Source: Bacteroidota bacterium (GTDB lineage Bacteria > Bacteroidota > Bacteroidia > Flavobacteriales_F > PHOS-HE28). Taken from it: a DNA stretch of 35,873 bases. The DNA lies in contig JAKQEI010000126.1 in assembly GCA_029573495.1 (NCBI GenBank), positions 1-35,873 of the forward strand. The letters run 5' to 3'. The translations under genes and the position numbers were made by a program. The notes below the pieces were generated by a model. That model was not told the DNA's origin and ran no database searches. It saw only the letters and a list, made by a program, of their open reading frames with translations. Shown here in pieces: positions 22,856 to 32,067 of the stretch. Within the stretch, counting starts at the first letter, position 1; every line of letters begins with the position of its first letter.

Positions 22856-24475
22856 TCAATGCTGTATCTGCACCATCCGCTTGTCGACCACCACGCCGGT
22901 CGCATCGATCAGGCGAAGGAGGTAGTTCCCGTTCCGAAGATCGGATACGTCGATATCCTTGCGCGGACCGGCGTTCAAGTTGACCGTACGTACCTGCTTT
23001 CCCGCCATGTCCACGAGTTCCATCCGGACCGCTTCCGCAGGGACGCCGTTCATGATGATCCGGTCCTGTGCCGGGACTGGTAAAGCCGTGAAGCGGCTCA
23101 TCGTTCCAGTTGCGATCGAGGTCGCATTGACCTGCACCGGTACACTGGTCAACTGGCAGGTGGTTCCGAATCCTGCCACTACGCTATAGGCGCCGGGAAC
23201 TTCCGGCACGATCACCTGGTTATCCGCACCGGGTATCTCCTCTCCATCCAGAAGCCATGTGTAGCTGTCCGCAGGAGAGCTGATCAATTGATCGCCATTC
23301 TGGGTGATCGTTGGCGCTGGCATGGGGCATTGGTCCACGATCCGCTTGATCGTCCCAGTGCTGGCGTTCGAGACGAACAACTCCCCCGCACTGTTCTCGG
23401 CAATGGCCGACGTGCCAGTTCCCCCATTGCTCGCACGTACCTGTGCCCTGGTCCAACCTCCTTCCCCATCTGGTCGAATAGCGTAGTACGGTGCTGGGCA
23501 ATAGTCCGTATAGATATAGAGCCCGTACAGGCGGGGGAATTCCGTTCCCCGGTACACTCGGCCCCCGATCACCGAACACCAGCCTTCAGCATGTGTATGC
23601 ACGCTCACCGGCGGCACGAAACTGTCAGCAGGTGGGCAATCGTCACTGATGCCCGGTGTCGGGATGTTCCCCTCATAACAGCGCCAGCCGAAGTTGGGGC
23701 CGCTGTTATCACCGGCAGGCCAGAAGTCGACCTCCTCCTGTTGTCCTTGACCCACATCACCGATCCAGAGATCACCGGTCAAGGCATCGAAGCCAAAACG
23801 CCACGGATTGCGAAGGCCACTGGCCCAGATCACCCGGACCGTGTCATTCGTGAGCCCTGCCCACGGGTTGTCCGGTGGCAGGGTGTAACCGGTTTCGCCG
23901 CTCACGTCCATACGTATGATGTCACCGAGGACATTGGTAAGGCTCTGACCATTGTTCAATGGGTCATTCGCGCTCCCACCATCTCCGAAACCGACGTACA
24001 GCATGCCGTCCGGACCGAAGGCCACGTCGCCCCCATTGTGGTTCGATGCGGGCTGTGCGACCGAGTAAAGGATCTCCTCACTGGTCGGTTCGGCCACATC
24101 CGGATCGGCGGTCACTGTGAACCTCGAAACGCGCGATGTCCCGTTCCCAGACCCGGCCGTGTAATACACGTAGAACCTGCCATTCTCTGAATAAAGCGGG
24201 TCGAATGCCAGCCCGAGCAGACCTTGCTCACCACCATTGTCATTCACCCGGTCCTGGATGTCCAGGAAGGGAGTGGCTGAAACGGTGCCGTCGGGGGAGA
24301 CGATGCGAATGACACCCGCCTGCTCCACAATGAAGAGCCGATCATCTCCACAATGGGCGATGTCAACGGGAGAATCCAGGCCGGTGGCGAAGTTCTCCAG
24401 GGCGATGGTCACCGGGTCCTGGGCCAAGGCGAGATTTGTCAAAAGGAAGGGAAGAACTACGGATCGTCGGGTCAT
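22856..24475 (-). CDS. T9SS-sorted PQQ-dependent sugar dehydrogenase-like protein
   Basis: A 539-residue exported protein. The ATG at 24475 begins the signal peptide (RRSVVLPFLLTNLALAQ) and sits just downstream of a perfect TAnnTTTG element; an upstream in-frame ATG at 24538 would place that promoter inside the gene. Residues about 22-375 form a soluble glucose dehydrogenase-like propeller: GEQGLLGLAFDP, SNHNGGDVAFGPDGMLYVGF with the likely base histidine, and SGLRNPWRFGFD with the Arg-Asn pair. A short Ig-like segment follows (about 380-450, YTWLLDGEEIPGA). A C-terminal T9SS type A-like sorting domain (about 460-539) contains RMELVDMAGKQV and ends NYLLRLIDATGVVVDKRMVQ. An extracellular or surface sugar dehydrogenase is likely, but the substrate is unknown. 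Confidence 0.9.
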   Translation of the reverse strand: MTRRSVVLPFLLTNLALAQDPVTIALENFATGLDSPVDIAHCGDDRLFIVEQAGVIRIVSPDGTVSATPFLDIQDRVNDNGGEQGLLGLAFDPLYSENGRFYVYYTAGSGNGTSRVSRFTVTADPDVAEPTSEEILYSVAQPASNHNGGDVAFGPDGMLYVGFGDGGSANDPLNNGQSLTNVLGDIIRMDVSGETGYTLPPDNPWAGLTNDTVRVIWASGLRNPWRFGFDALTGDLWIGDVGQGQQEEVDFWPAGDNSGPNFGWRCYEGNIPTPGISDDCPPADSFVPPVSVHTHAEGWCSVIGGRVYRGTEFPRLYGLYIYTDYCPAPYYAIRPDGEGGWTRAQVRASNGGTGTSAIAENSAGELFVSNASTGTIKRIVDQCPMPAPTITQNGDQLISSPADSYTWLLDGEEIPGADNQVIVPEVPGAYSVVAGFGTTCQLTSVPVQVNATSIATGTMSRFTALPVPAQDRIIMNGVPAEAVRMELVDMAGKQVRTVNLNAGPRKDIDVSDLRNGNYLLRLIDATGVVVDKRMVQIQH

Positions 24476-24493
24476 ATTGCAGCAGGTTTGGTC

Positions 24494-24501
24494 CAAAATT
24501 A
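24494..24501 (-). promoter_or_regulatory. -7 element of the T9SS-sorted dehydrogenase gene
   Basis: Minus-strand TAATTTTG, a perfect TAnnTTTG, 18 bp before the ATG at 24475. It fixes the start choice for this gene. Confidence 0.6.
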
Positions 24502-24542
24502 CCGGAGACGGCGAACCTACCATCCCGCTTTCGACCAAGGGC

Positions 24543-24550
24543 TACTTTTG
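24543..24550 (+). promoter_or_regulatory. -7 element of prfC
   Basis: TACTTTTG, a perfect TAnnTTTG, 42 bp before the prfC ATG. It is divergent from the element at 24494-24501, 41 bp away. Confidence 0.6.
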
Positions 24551-24592
24551 CCCGCCCCATGCCTGGAGAGCTTCCGGCATCGGGCCTGAGCC

Positions 24593-26188
24593 ATGTCGCT
24601 GAAGGAAGAGATCGAACACCGGCGGACCTTCGCCATCATCAGCCACCCGGATGCGGGCAAGACCACGCTGACGGAGAAGTTCCTGCTCTATGGTGGAGCC
24701 ATCCAGACCGCCGGTGCGGTAAAGAGCAACAAGATCCGGCGCGGTGCCACCAGCGACTTCATGGAGATCGAGCGCCAGCGGGGCATATCCGTGAGCACCT
24801 CGGTGATGACCTTCCACTATGCGGGCAAGCTCATCAATCTGCTGGACACACCCGGTCACCGCGATTTCGCCGAGGACACCTATCGCACCCTGACCGCTGT
24901 GGACAGCGTGGTACTGGTGATCGACTGTGTGAAGGGTGTGGAGGCCCAGACCGAACGGCTGATGGAGGTGTGCAGGATGCGGAACACCCCCGTCATCGTC
25001 TTCATCAATAAGCTGGATCTGGAGGGACGCGACCCCTTCGACCTGCTGGACGAACTGGAGGAGAAGCTGTCCATCAAGGTGCGGCCCATGAGCTGGCCCA
25101 TCGGTATCGGCGCCACGTTCCAGGGCGTCTATGACCTGTACAGGAAGGGCCTGCGACTGTTCGATCCAGGCAAGACCAAGGTCGAAGCCATGAGCGAACG
25201 GATCGAGGACCTCCATGACGAGCGGCTGGTGGCGCGGATCGGTGATGCCCCGGCCGACCAGTTGCGTCAGGATATCGACCTGATAGAAGGGGTCTATGAC
25301 CCGCTCGACATCACCGCCTACCGGCATGGCAGGATCGCTCCGGTGTTCTTCGGAAGTGCGTTCAACAACTTTGGCGTGAAGGAGGTCCTCGACGCGTTCG
25401 TAGGCATAGCTCCGCCTCCCGGACCGCGACCTACCGACCAAGGGGAAGTGCTTCCAGATGACCCGAAGTTCAGTGGTTTCGTCTTCAAGATCCATGCGAA
25501 CCTCGACCCCAACCACCGGGATCGGATCGCCTTCCTACGCATCTGCTCGGGCCGGTTCCAGCGCAATACGTACTACAGGCACGTTCGACTGGACAAACAG
25601 CTGCGCTTCGCCACTCCCACCAACTTCCTCGCGGCACAGAAATCGATCGTGGAAGAAGCCTGGCCAGGCGATGTGATCGGCCTGTTCGACACGGGGAACT
25701 TCAAGATCGGCGACACCCTCACGGAGGGTGCCACCTTCCAGTTCCGCGGTATCCCTGCCTTCTCTCCCGAGCTCTTCCGTGAGTTGGTCAACCTGGACCC
25801 CATGAAGACGAAGCAACTGGACAAGGGGATCCGGCAGCTCACGGATGAGGGTGTCGCTCAACTGTTCACTCAACAGCCTGGAAACAAGAAGATCGTTGGC
25901 TGTGTTGGCGAACTCCAGTTCGAGGTCATCGCCTACCGCCTGGAGCACGAATACGGGGCCAGGTGCAGCTTCCAGCAGATCGCCGCGCACAAGGCTTGCT
26001 GGATGACCAGCACGGATCAGGCTGCGTTGGACCAGTTCATCCGCATCAAAGCGCAACAGATCGTTCAGGACAAGGACGGCAACCCGGTTTTCATGGCACC
26101 CAGCTCGTACATGCTGGACCTGGAGCGACGCAACAATCCGGAGATCACCTTCCACACCACCAGTGAGTTCAAGACCGAGATGGTCTGA
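24593..26188 (+). CDS. prfC: Peptide chain release factor 3
   Basis: GTPase that removes RF1 and RF2 from the ribosome after peptide release. The 531-residue length is the usual one. The G motifs are canonical: P-loop HPDAGKTT (18-25), switch region [17 protein letters not shown] (85-89) and NKLD (139-142). The RF3-specific segment [17 protein letters not shown] distinguishes it from EF-G. The C-terminal region (from about residue 380) includes [10 protein letters not shown] and [19 protein letters not shown], typical of RF3 domain III. Its intact GTPase motifs contrast with those of the EF-G paralogue at the end of this window. Confidence 0.97.
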   Translation: MSLKEEIEHRRTFAIISHPDAGKTTLTEKFLLYGGAIQTAGAVKSNKIRRGATSDFMEIERQRGISVSTSVMTFHYAGKLINLLDTPGHRDFAEDTYRTLTAVDSVVLVIDCVKGVEAQTERLMEVCRMRNTPVIVFINKLDLEGRDPFDLLDELEEKLSIKVRPMSWPIGIGATFQGVYDLYRKGLRLFDPGKTKVEAMSERIEDLHDERLVARIGDAPADQLRQDIDLIEGVYDPLDITAYRHGRIAPVFFGSAFNNFGVKEVLDAFVGIAPPPGPRPTDQGEVLPDDPKFSGFVFKIHANLDPNHRDRIAFLRICSGRFQRNTYYRHVRLDKQLRFATPTNFLAAQKSIVEEAWPGDVIGLFDTGNFKIGDTLTEGATFQFRGIPAFSPELFRELVNLDPMKTKQLDKGIRQLTDEGVAQLFTQQPGNKKIVGCVGELQFEVIAYRLEHEYGARCSFQQIAAHKACWMTSTDQAALDQFIRIKAQQIVQDKDGNPVFMAPSSYMLDLERRNNPEITFHTTSEFKTEMV

Positions 26189-26262
26189 ACACGTTAACAA
26201 GCCTTAACCAACCACGCGGCCAACCCCTACGTACCAGTTGGGCGTCCGTTGTTGGAACAGGT

Positions 26263-26291
26263 TTTGCACTTCTGCGACGCCGTTACTTTTG
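26263..26291 (+). promoter_or_regulatory. Complete -33/-7 promoter of the TlpA-like gene
   Basis: TTTG (26263-26266), 17 bp, then TACTTTTG (26284-26291), a perfect TAnnTTTG. The start codon is only 5 bp further (26297), so transcription should begin at or within a few bases of the ATG. Confidence 0.65.
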
Positions 26292-26296
26292 CAACC

Positions 26297-27787
26297 ATGC
26301 GTGGAACCTTGACCACCCTCCTCTCGCTCTTCATCGGCCTTTCGCACACTCACGCACAGGATCCCGTCCGGGATATCGAGGTGACGATCACTGGCACCGA
26401 AAAGGACACCATCTACCTGGCCAACTATTACGGGAACAAGCTCTATTACGCGGACACCGCCGTAGCCGACCCCAAGGGCCGGATCGTCTTCAAGAACAAG
26501 AAGGGGTACAAAGCAGGTGTCTACGCCGTTGTCATACCCGGGCCCAGTTACTTCGAGATGATCGTGAACGAACCGGTGATCCGCATGGCATCGGATACAG
26601 CCGACCTCATGGGGCATCTTGTGGTCAAGAACTCCAAAGAGAACCAGGTATTCCTGGATTACATCCGCTTCCTGAACGAGAAGAAGAAGGAAAGCGACCT
26701 GATCAAGGCCCAGTTGGATGGTCAAAAGGATCCCCTGGCCAAGAACGGACTACGCGCCAAATTGGATGAACTGGACAAGGCCGTGAAGAAGTACCAGAAC
26801 GACCTGATCGCTGCCGATCCCGGGCTTCTCGCAGCTGCCCTGGTGCGCATGAGCATGTCCCCCGAACTGCCGGAGATACACAAAGCGGACGGCTCATTGG
26901 ACAGTGCGGCACAGTACTACCAGTACCGCGACCACTATTGGGACAACTTCGACCTCATGGACGAACGTATCGTGCGTGTTCCGGTGTTCGCGAACAAGTT
27001 CGAAGAGTTCTACGGCAAGACACTGCCTCAGGTGCCCGATACCTTGAATGCACAGATCGACCGCTTGATCGCACGGACCGATGGGAAGAACGAGGTCTTC
27101 AAATACATCGTGAACACGGTCACACACAAGGCGGAAACGAGTGACATCATGGGTATGGACGCGGTGTTCGTGCATATGGGACAGACCTACTATTGCCCCA
27201 CCAACGGGCGGCCCGGTCGCGTGGATTGGATGCCCGAGGACAAGCTCGAAAAGCTATGTGAGCGGGTCAAGAAGCAAGCGCCCCTCGTGATCGGGAACAA
27301 GGCGCCCTACCTGAGCCTGCCGGATACGACCGAGCAGAACTGGCTGAACTTCTACGACCTTCCGCAGGAGTATGTGGTCATCCTTTTCTGGGATCCGCAC
27401 TGCGGTCATTGCAAGAAAGAGCTCCCCGAGATCGCCAAGGTGTACAAGGAACGATTCAAGGAACTCGACATCGAGGTGTTCTGCGTAGCCAAGGCGGTCG
27501 ACTCCATCCTGATGCGCGACTGGAAGGCCTTCATCCGCGAGCACGACCTGGATTGGGTGAACGTGGGTCTTACCCAGCATGTGTTCGAGGAGGCTAAAAA
27601 GGATCCGAGGAAGTTCATCCCGAAATACACCACGATCGAGAGCCTCAACTACGCCGACACCTACGACGTGTACTCCACTCCGAAGATCTTCCTGGTGGAT
27701 GGCGAGCGTAAGTTCCGGGGCAAGCAGCTGAGCGCTGACCAGATCGCCGACCTGGTGGGCCAGCTACGCAAGCGAAAGAAGAGCTGA
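26297..27787 (+). CDS. TlpA-like thioredoxin-fold protein with DUF4369-type N-terminus
   Basis: A 496-residue exported thiol-disulfide protein. ATG 26297 is chosen because it starts the signal peptide (TLTTLLSLFIGLSHTHAQ) directly after the promoter; the in-frame upstream codon at 26249 lies ahead of that promoter. Residues about 20-115 form a DUF4369-like beta-domain (DTIYLANYYGNKLYYADTA). A helical DUF5106-like middle follows (about 130-330). The thioredoxin-like domain (about 335-496) has FWDPHCGHCKKELPEI with Cys369-Gly-His-Cys372 and the cis-proline strand YSTPKIFLVDG. In Bacteroidota such proteins are periplasmic or lipid-anchored reductases; the natural partner is unknown. Confidence 0.9.
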   Translation: MRGTLTTLLSLFIGLSHTHAQDPVRDIEVTITGTEKDTIYLANYYGNKLYYADTAVADPKGRIVFKNKKGYKAGVYAVVIPGPSYFEMIVNEPVIRMASDTADLMGHLVVKNSKENQVFLDYIRFLNEKKKESDLIKAQLDGQKDPLAKNGLRAKLDELDKAVKKYQNDLIAADPGLLAAALVRMSMSPELPEIHKADGSLDSAAQYYQYRDHYWDNFDLMDERIVRVPVFANKFEEFYGKTLPQVPDTLNAQIDRLIARTDGKNEVFKYIVNTVTHKAETSDIMGMDAVFVHMGQTYYCPTNGRPGRVDWMPEDKLEKLCERVKKQAPLVIGNKAPYLSLPDTTEQNWLNFYDLPQEYVVILFWDPHCGHCKKELPEIAKVYKERFKELDIEVFCVAKAVDSILMRDWKAFIREHDLDWVNVGLTQHVFEEAKKDPRKFIPKYTTIESLNYADTYDVYSTPKIFLVDGERKFRGKQLSADQIADLVGQLRKRKKS

Positions 27788-27806
27788 CGGTACGAGCGGG
27801 AACTGT

Positions 27807-30800
27807 TCACTCCGTTTCAGCCCGCCACATCGTCTCGGTGATGCTCTGACCGTTCTTGAAGTAGAACGTGCCCCACTTCGCGATCACCTTCGAGTATTCG
27901 TCCGCCTTGTTGCCGTTGACCACCACCCGGCGGATGATCACCTTGTTCCCTTCCGTGTAGCTCTCCTCCGTCACCCCTTCCGGGTATTCCTGGGCGAGCC
28001 TGGACCGGTTGTGATCGGCGAACCCGCGCGGTTGGTTCAATGGAATGTTGTCCAATTGCTCCTTTGCCGCCGCACGCGTGCTCGCACTGTTCCCGGAGTA
28101 CATGGCCTCCCGGGCCTGCTGCGCCACCTTCTCATTCTCCACCTCACGCTGCCGCACCTCACCGGTTGCGGCACCACGCGAGACCATCGTCTCATACTGC
28201 CCGCGGAGTATCTCCACATCCGAGTGAGCCTGGGCTGCACGCTGCTCACCAGCGGATATCCGTGCACTTTCCACTGAGGCCAGTTCCGCCTTCCTGTCCT
28301 TCATGGCCTCCGTTCGTTGCTGCTGCAACTCGGTCCACGTCCGGGCGCGATCATCCGAAGTCTGCTCCACGGTCAACTTGCCGTCATATTCCGCCTCCCG
28401 CACCTCCCTGGCGCGCTCACGACGCGAGGCCTCCGTCCGTTCCAATGCCTCACGGTAGGATTCCACTTCCTCCGCGCGTTGCAGGCGTGACGATTCACTA
28501 CCTTCATACATGCGGCCTGTTTCGGCCACCGTCCGTTCCTTGACCGTCACTTCCGACTGCCTGCGGTCCGCCGCCTTCTCGGTCAGGGCGAGTTCCTCCT
28601 GTTCCAATGCTGCACGCAGCTTCTTGATGCGCTCGTACTTCTCCGCCTCTTCCCGTTCGCGCGCCTCACGCATGAAACGGACCGCCTCATCCTCCTGGCC
28701 TCCATCGTTCCTCGTTTGGGCACGGGGTTCCTCCACCTTGGAGGAGTTGCGGCGCTGCGCAGCCGCCTCAGCCTCGGCACGCAGCCGCTCCTGTTCAGCC
28801 AGGAGCCGATCGATCTGGTCGATCTTGGCCAAGGGGTATGTCTCATCAGGACGCATGTCGCTCGCTTGCGAGTAGGTCGACCGGGCGGTGGAATACTCCT
28901 TTGCCGCCAGGGCTTGGTCCGCGGATGTGATCAAGGCTCTGTACTGCTCCTCCAGGGCACGTGCGTTCTCCCTGGCGAGCCGGTCACGCTCCTCGGCGGC
29001 GAGACGCGCGGCTTCTGCCTCCTGTTCCCGGCGCTGCCGTTCTGCATCCGCCCGTGCTTTCTCGGATTCTGCAGCCAGGCGGGCCGCTTCCGCATCAGCA
29101 GCCTCCCTGGCACGCCGCTCAGCCTCCAACCGCCCCCTTTCCTCCGCAAGACGGTCCGCTTCGGAACGCTTCGCCGCATCAGCTGCAAGTCGCGCATCGA
29201 TGGCCGCAAGTTGATCCTTCGGATACTGCTCCGCAGGCTTCACCCCAAGGGCGGCGTTGTACTTCTCACGCGCTTGGTCGTACCGTTCCCCGCTGAAGGC
29301 AAGGTCCGCCGCCGCGAGCAGCTCCCGATACCGGGCCTCGATCTCCTCCGCTGCCATGCGCTTTCGGCGTTCCTCCTCCTCGAGACGTGCCTTCTCCGCT
29401 GCCGCCGCCTCTGCAGCAAGACGCTGCTCCTCGGCCAGTCGGGCTTTCTCGGCAGCGTCCTGTTCCGCCTTCAGCCTATCAGCTTCCGCTTGGCGTGCGG
29501 CATCCGCCAGGAGCCGCTCGATCTCCGCCAGGCGGTCCTTCGGATGTTGCTCCTCTGGTTTCACACCGGAGGCCGCGCTGTAATCCGTTCGGGCCTTCTC
29601 AAAGTCCTTTCCCAAAAAAGCCTTGTCCGCGGCGACGATCAGGTCATTGTATCGCTTGTCCCGTTCCTGCCTCTCCCGCAGGAGCCGCTCCTCTTCGGCC
29701 TTGGCCTGCGCCGCCGCGTCCAGTCGCTGTTCGATCTCCGCGATCCGCTCCTTCGGATAGTTCTCGGCAGGCTTCAAGCCCGAGGCATCCTTGTAATCGT
29801 TGAGCGCATCGGATAACTTCTTCCCTTGGAATGCCTTGTCGGCAGAGGCGATCAGGGCATTGTACCGCGCCTCCAACTCCGCAGCCTTCCGCTCCTCCTC
29901 CGCTTTGCGCGCTGCTTCTGCGATCAATCGGTCACATTCCGTGATGCGATCCTTCGGGTATCGCTCAGCAGGTTTGATCGTAGCAGCATCGGTGTACTTA
30001 CCCTTGGCCGAAGCAAGATCACCCTTGTCGAATGCCGCATCAGCCTGATCGATCGCCGCTTGGTAGCGTGCGTCCAGTTCAGCCTGTGCCCGTTCCGCCT
30101 CGGCCTCCGCTTTGCGCTGAGCGATCAAGGCCAACTGGTCCTTGGGGTACTTCTCCGCAGGCTTCAACCCACCGGCCTCGGTGTACTTCTTCGTGGCGTC
30201 CTCCCATGACTCCTTGCCAAAGGCGGCATCCGCGGCTGCGAGGGCCGCCTGGTATTTCTCATCCAATTCCTTCAGCCTGGCAGCCTCCGCTGCAGCCTTC
30301 TCGGCGGCCGCCTTCCTGGCCACGATCGCCGCAAGTTGATCCTTGGGGTACTTCTCCGCTGGCTTCAGCCCACTGGCCTCGGTGTATTTCGCGGATGCCT
30401 CATCCCACGCTTCGTTCCCGAACGCTGCATCAGCCGCAGCAAGAGCTGCCTGGTATTGCGCGTCCAACTCCTTCGCCTTCCGTTCGTCCTCCGCTTTCCT
30501 GGCCAGTTCCTCGCGCTTCTTGATGATCGCCGCGAGCTGGTCCTTCGGATACTTCTCGCTCGGCTTCAAGTCGCTTGCTTCCGCATACTTTGCTTCAGCT
30601 GCGTCATAGTTCGCACTGTTGAAAGCCAGGTCCCCTGCCGAGATCGCGGCTTGGTATTTCTCCTGCAGCTCCCGGGCGAGCCTTTCCTCTTCCGCCTTCT
30701 TCGCGGCCTCGTCCTTCTTGAGAAGGATCGCCGCGAGCTGGTCCTTGGGGTATTTCTCCTCCGGCTTCAGGTTGCTCGCATCCGTGTATTTCGCCGTGGC

Positions 30801-32003
30801 CTCATCCCATTTACTTCCCTTGAACGCGGCATCGCCAGCGGTGATCGCAGCTTGATACTTCTCTTGAAGCTCCTTAGCTTTCCTCTCCTCCTCGGCCTTC
30901 TTCGCGGCCTCAGCCTTCTTTGAGGCCACCAGGGCAAGCTGGTCCTTGGGATACTTCTCCTCCGGCTTCAAGTTGCTCGCATCCGTGTACTTGGCAGTGG
31001 CCTGGTCCCAGTTCTCTGCCTTTAGGGCGGCATCGGCCGCGGCAATGGCTGCTTGATACTTCTCCTGGAGCTCCTTCGCCCTCTCCTCCTCCTCCGCCTT
31101 CTTCTCCAGATCCGCCAGGATCACATCGATCTCCCGCAACTTCTGTTTGGGATAGGCCTCATCCTGGATCCCGAGTGCGGCGTTGTACTTGCCCTTGGCC
31201 CCGGCGTAGTCCTTCTTTCCCATGAGCCCATCGGCTTCCTTGATCAGGGCGGCATACTCTTCCTTCCGCTTCTTGTCGGCGTCCAAGGCATCCAGACGCA
31301 TCTTGGCGTCGCTCAACTTGGCTGTTGCCACCGCGTCGCCAGGCTTCAATGTCAATGCCCCGGTGAAGGCATCCACGGCCTTCTTGAAATCACCCGAGGT
31401 CATGGCGTTGGAGCCATCCTGCATCAGCTTGGTGTACTTGGCCTCCGCATCGCCCTCGCGCTTGCGCATGTCCTCGTACTCCTTCATGAGCCGTGCTTGC
31501 GCATCGCGCATCCTGTTGGTGTACTCCAGGTCCCAGGTGAAGGTTCCGCCGGTGTACTTCGCCATACCGAACGGCTCGTTCAGGATCGAATAGTCGATCC
31601 CCGGCAGGTCCGACATGATCGAGAAGTCGATGTTCATCCCGTGCCCCCCCTGACGTTCCTCTTCGGGCACGTTACGCGTATCGATCGTGATGTTCTTGCC
31701 CACGAACCCCGTTTTGGCGACCTGGATCTTATAGTCCGCACCGTAATCCAGGTTCACCTCATACTTCCCGCTTGCGTTCGTCGGCACCTCGATCAACTTC
31801 GCCCCGTTCTTATAAACGATCACGCTAACCGCGTCCATTTTCTTGGAACTCGTGAGGTCCTTCACGGTCCCATAGATCATCACGTTGTCCACCTGGGCGC
31901 TGACCACACCCATGGTGGCCATGAGCAGCGCTGACCAGCACCAACGTGCCAGACCTGATCGAGCGGATATCATTTGACGCTGAACGACTTGCAGGCGGTT
32001 CAT
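27807..32003 (-). CDS. Giant exported protein with twelve TPR-like repeats and paralogous end modules
   Basis: A 1398-residue exported protein without a recognised function. The signal peptide ends about residue 36 (LLMATMGVVSAQ); ATG 31973 (Met11) is an alternative start. Residues 38-165 form a beta-domain with DYKIQVAKTGFVGKNITIDT and NEPFGMAKYTGGTFTWD. Twelve TPR-like units follow, with their lead Tyr at residues 190, 250, 316, 383, 450, 517, 584, 647, 714, 785, 892 and 1021. Most carry the hallmark KP(A/E)EKYPKDQLA, and charged helices join them. A coiled coil spans about 1065-1290. The C-terminal module (1353-1398) contains DEYSKVIAKWGTFYFKNG. Both end modules match the protein at 13062-14267. 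A periplasmic rod or scaffold is inferred from the shape of the sequence. Confidence 0.8.
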   Translation of the reverse strand: MNRLQVVQRQMISARSGLARWCWSALLMATMGVVSAQVDNVMIYGTVKDLTSSKKMDAVSVIVYKNGAKLIEVPTNASGKYEVNLDYGADYKIQVAKTGFVGKNITIDTRNVPEEERQGGHGMNIDFSIMSDLPGIDYSILNEPFGMAKYTGGTFTWDLEYTNRMRDAQARLMKEYEDMRKREGDAEAKYTKLMQDGSNAMTSGDFKKAVDAFTGALTLKPGDAVATAKLSDAKMRLDALDADKKRKEEYAALIKEADGLMGKKDYAGAKGKYNAALGIQDEAYPKQKLREIDVILADLEKKAEEEERAKELQEKYQAAIAAADAALKAENWDQATAKYTDASNLKPEEKYPKDQLALVASKKAEAAKKAEEERKAKELQEKYQAAITAGDAAFKGSKWDEATAKYTDASNLKPEEKYPKDQLAAILLKKDEAAKKAEEERLARELQEKYQAAISAGDLAFNSANYDAAEAKYAEASDLKPSEKYPKDQLAAIIKKREELARKAEDERKAKELDAQYQAALAAADAAFGNEAWDEASAKYTEASGLKPAEKYPKDQLAAIVARKAAAEKAAAEAARLKELDEKYQAALAAADAAFGKESWEDATKKYTEAGGLKPAEKYPKDQLALIAQRKAEAEAERAQAELDARYQAAIDQADAAFDKGDLASAKGKYTDAATIKPAERYPKDRITECDRLIAEAARKAEEERKAAELEARYNALIASADKAFQGKKLSDALNDYKDASGLKPAENYPKERIAEIEQRLDAAAQAKAEEERLLRERQERDKRYNDLIVAADKAFLGKDFEKARTDYSAASGVKPEEQHPKDRLAEIERLLADAARQAEADRLKAEQDAAEKARLAEEQRLAAEAAAAEKARLEEEERRKRMAAEEIEARYRELLAAADLAFSGERYDQAREKYNAALGVKPAEQYPKDQLAAIDARLAADAAKRSEADRLAEERGRLEAERRAREAADAEAARLAAESEKARADAERQRREQEAEAARLAAEERDRLARENARALEEQYRALITSADQALAAKEYSTARSTYSQASDMRPDETYPLAKIDQIDRLLAEQERLRAEAEAAAQRRNSSKVEEPRAQTRNDGGQEDEAVRFMREAREREEAEKYERIKKLRAALEQEELALTEKAADRRQSEVTVKERTVAETGRMYEGSESSRLQRAEEVESYREALERTEASRRERAREVREAEYDGKLTVEQTSDDRARTWTELQQQRTEAMKDRKAELASVESARISAGEQRAAQAHSDVEILRGQYETMVSRGAATGEVRQREVENEKVAQQAREAMYSGNSASTRAAAKEQLDNIPLNQPRGFADHNRSRLAQEYPEGVTEESYTEGNKVIIRRVVVNGNKADEYSKVIAKWGTFYFKNGQSITETMWRAETE
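30066..31058 (-). repeat. Tandem in-frame repeats, 201-bp period
   Basis: Repeat units inside the giant gene. Four successive intervals between the unit-opening Tyr codons (31058, 30857, 30656, 30455, 30254) are exactly 201 bp (67 codons); the next is 189 bp. Conserved anchors are YQAA(I/L) at the start and KYPKDQLA near residue 36 of each unit. Units differ at many codons, so the array is selected protein sequence rather than a recent DNA expansion. Confidence 0.85.
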
Positions 32004-32011
32004 CGAACGGG

Positions 32012-32019
32012 CTAATTTA
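32012..32019 (-). promoter_or_regulatory. -7-like element of the giant repeat gene
   Basis: Minus-strand TAAATTAG, one mismatch from TAnnTTTG, 8 bp before ATG 32003. It supports the first ATG over the internal one at 31973. Confidence 0.35.
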
Positions 32020-32022
32020 CAA

Positions 32023-32030
32023 CATCTTTG
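32023..32030 (+). promoter_or_regulatory. -7-like element of the FAD oxidoreductase gene
   Basis: CATCTTTG, one mismatch from TAnnTTTG, 37 bp before ATG 32068; divergent from the giant gene's element 3 bp away. Confidence 0.3.
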
Positions 32031-32067
32031 GGCGCGGACCGGATCGATCGGTCCTGGACCGTTTCAT

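Noticed and set aside
24542..25516. 324-codon minus-strand frame
   Set aside because: Antisense to prfC, whose GTPase motifs are canonical.
28820..31436. Regular repeats that might suggest CRISPR or a satellite array
   Set aside because: They are in-frame protein repeats with synonymous and conservative differences, no short identical repeats with unique spacers.
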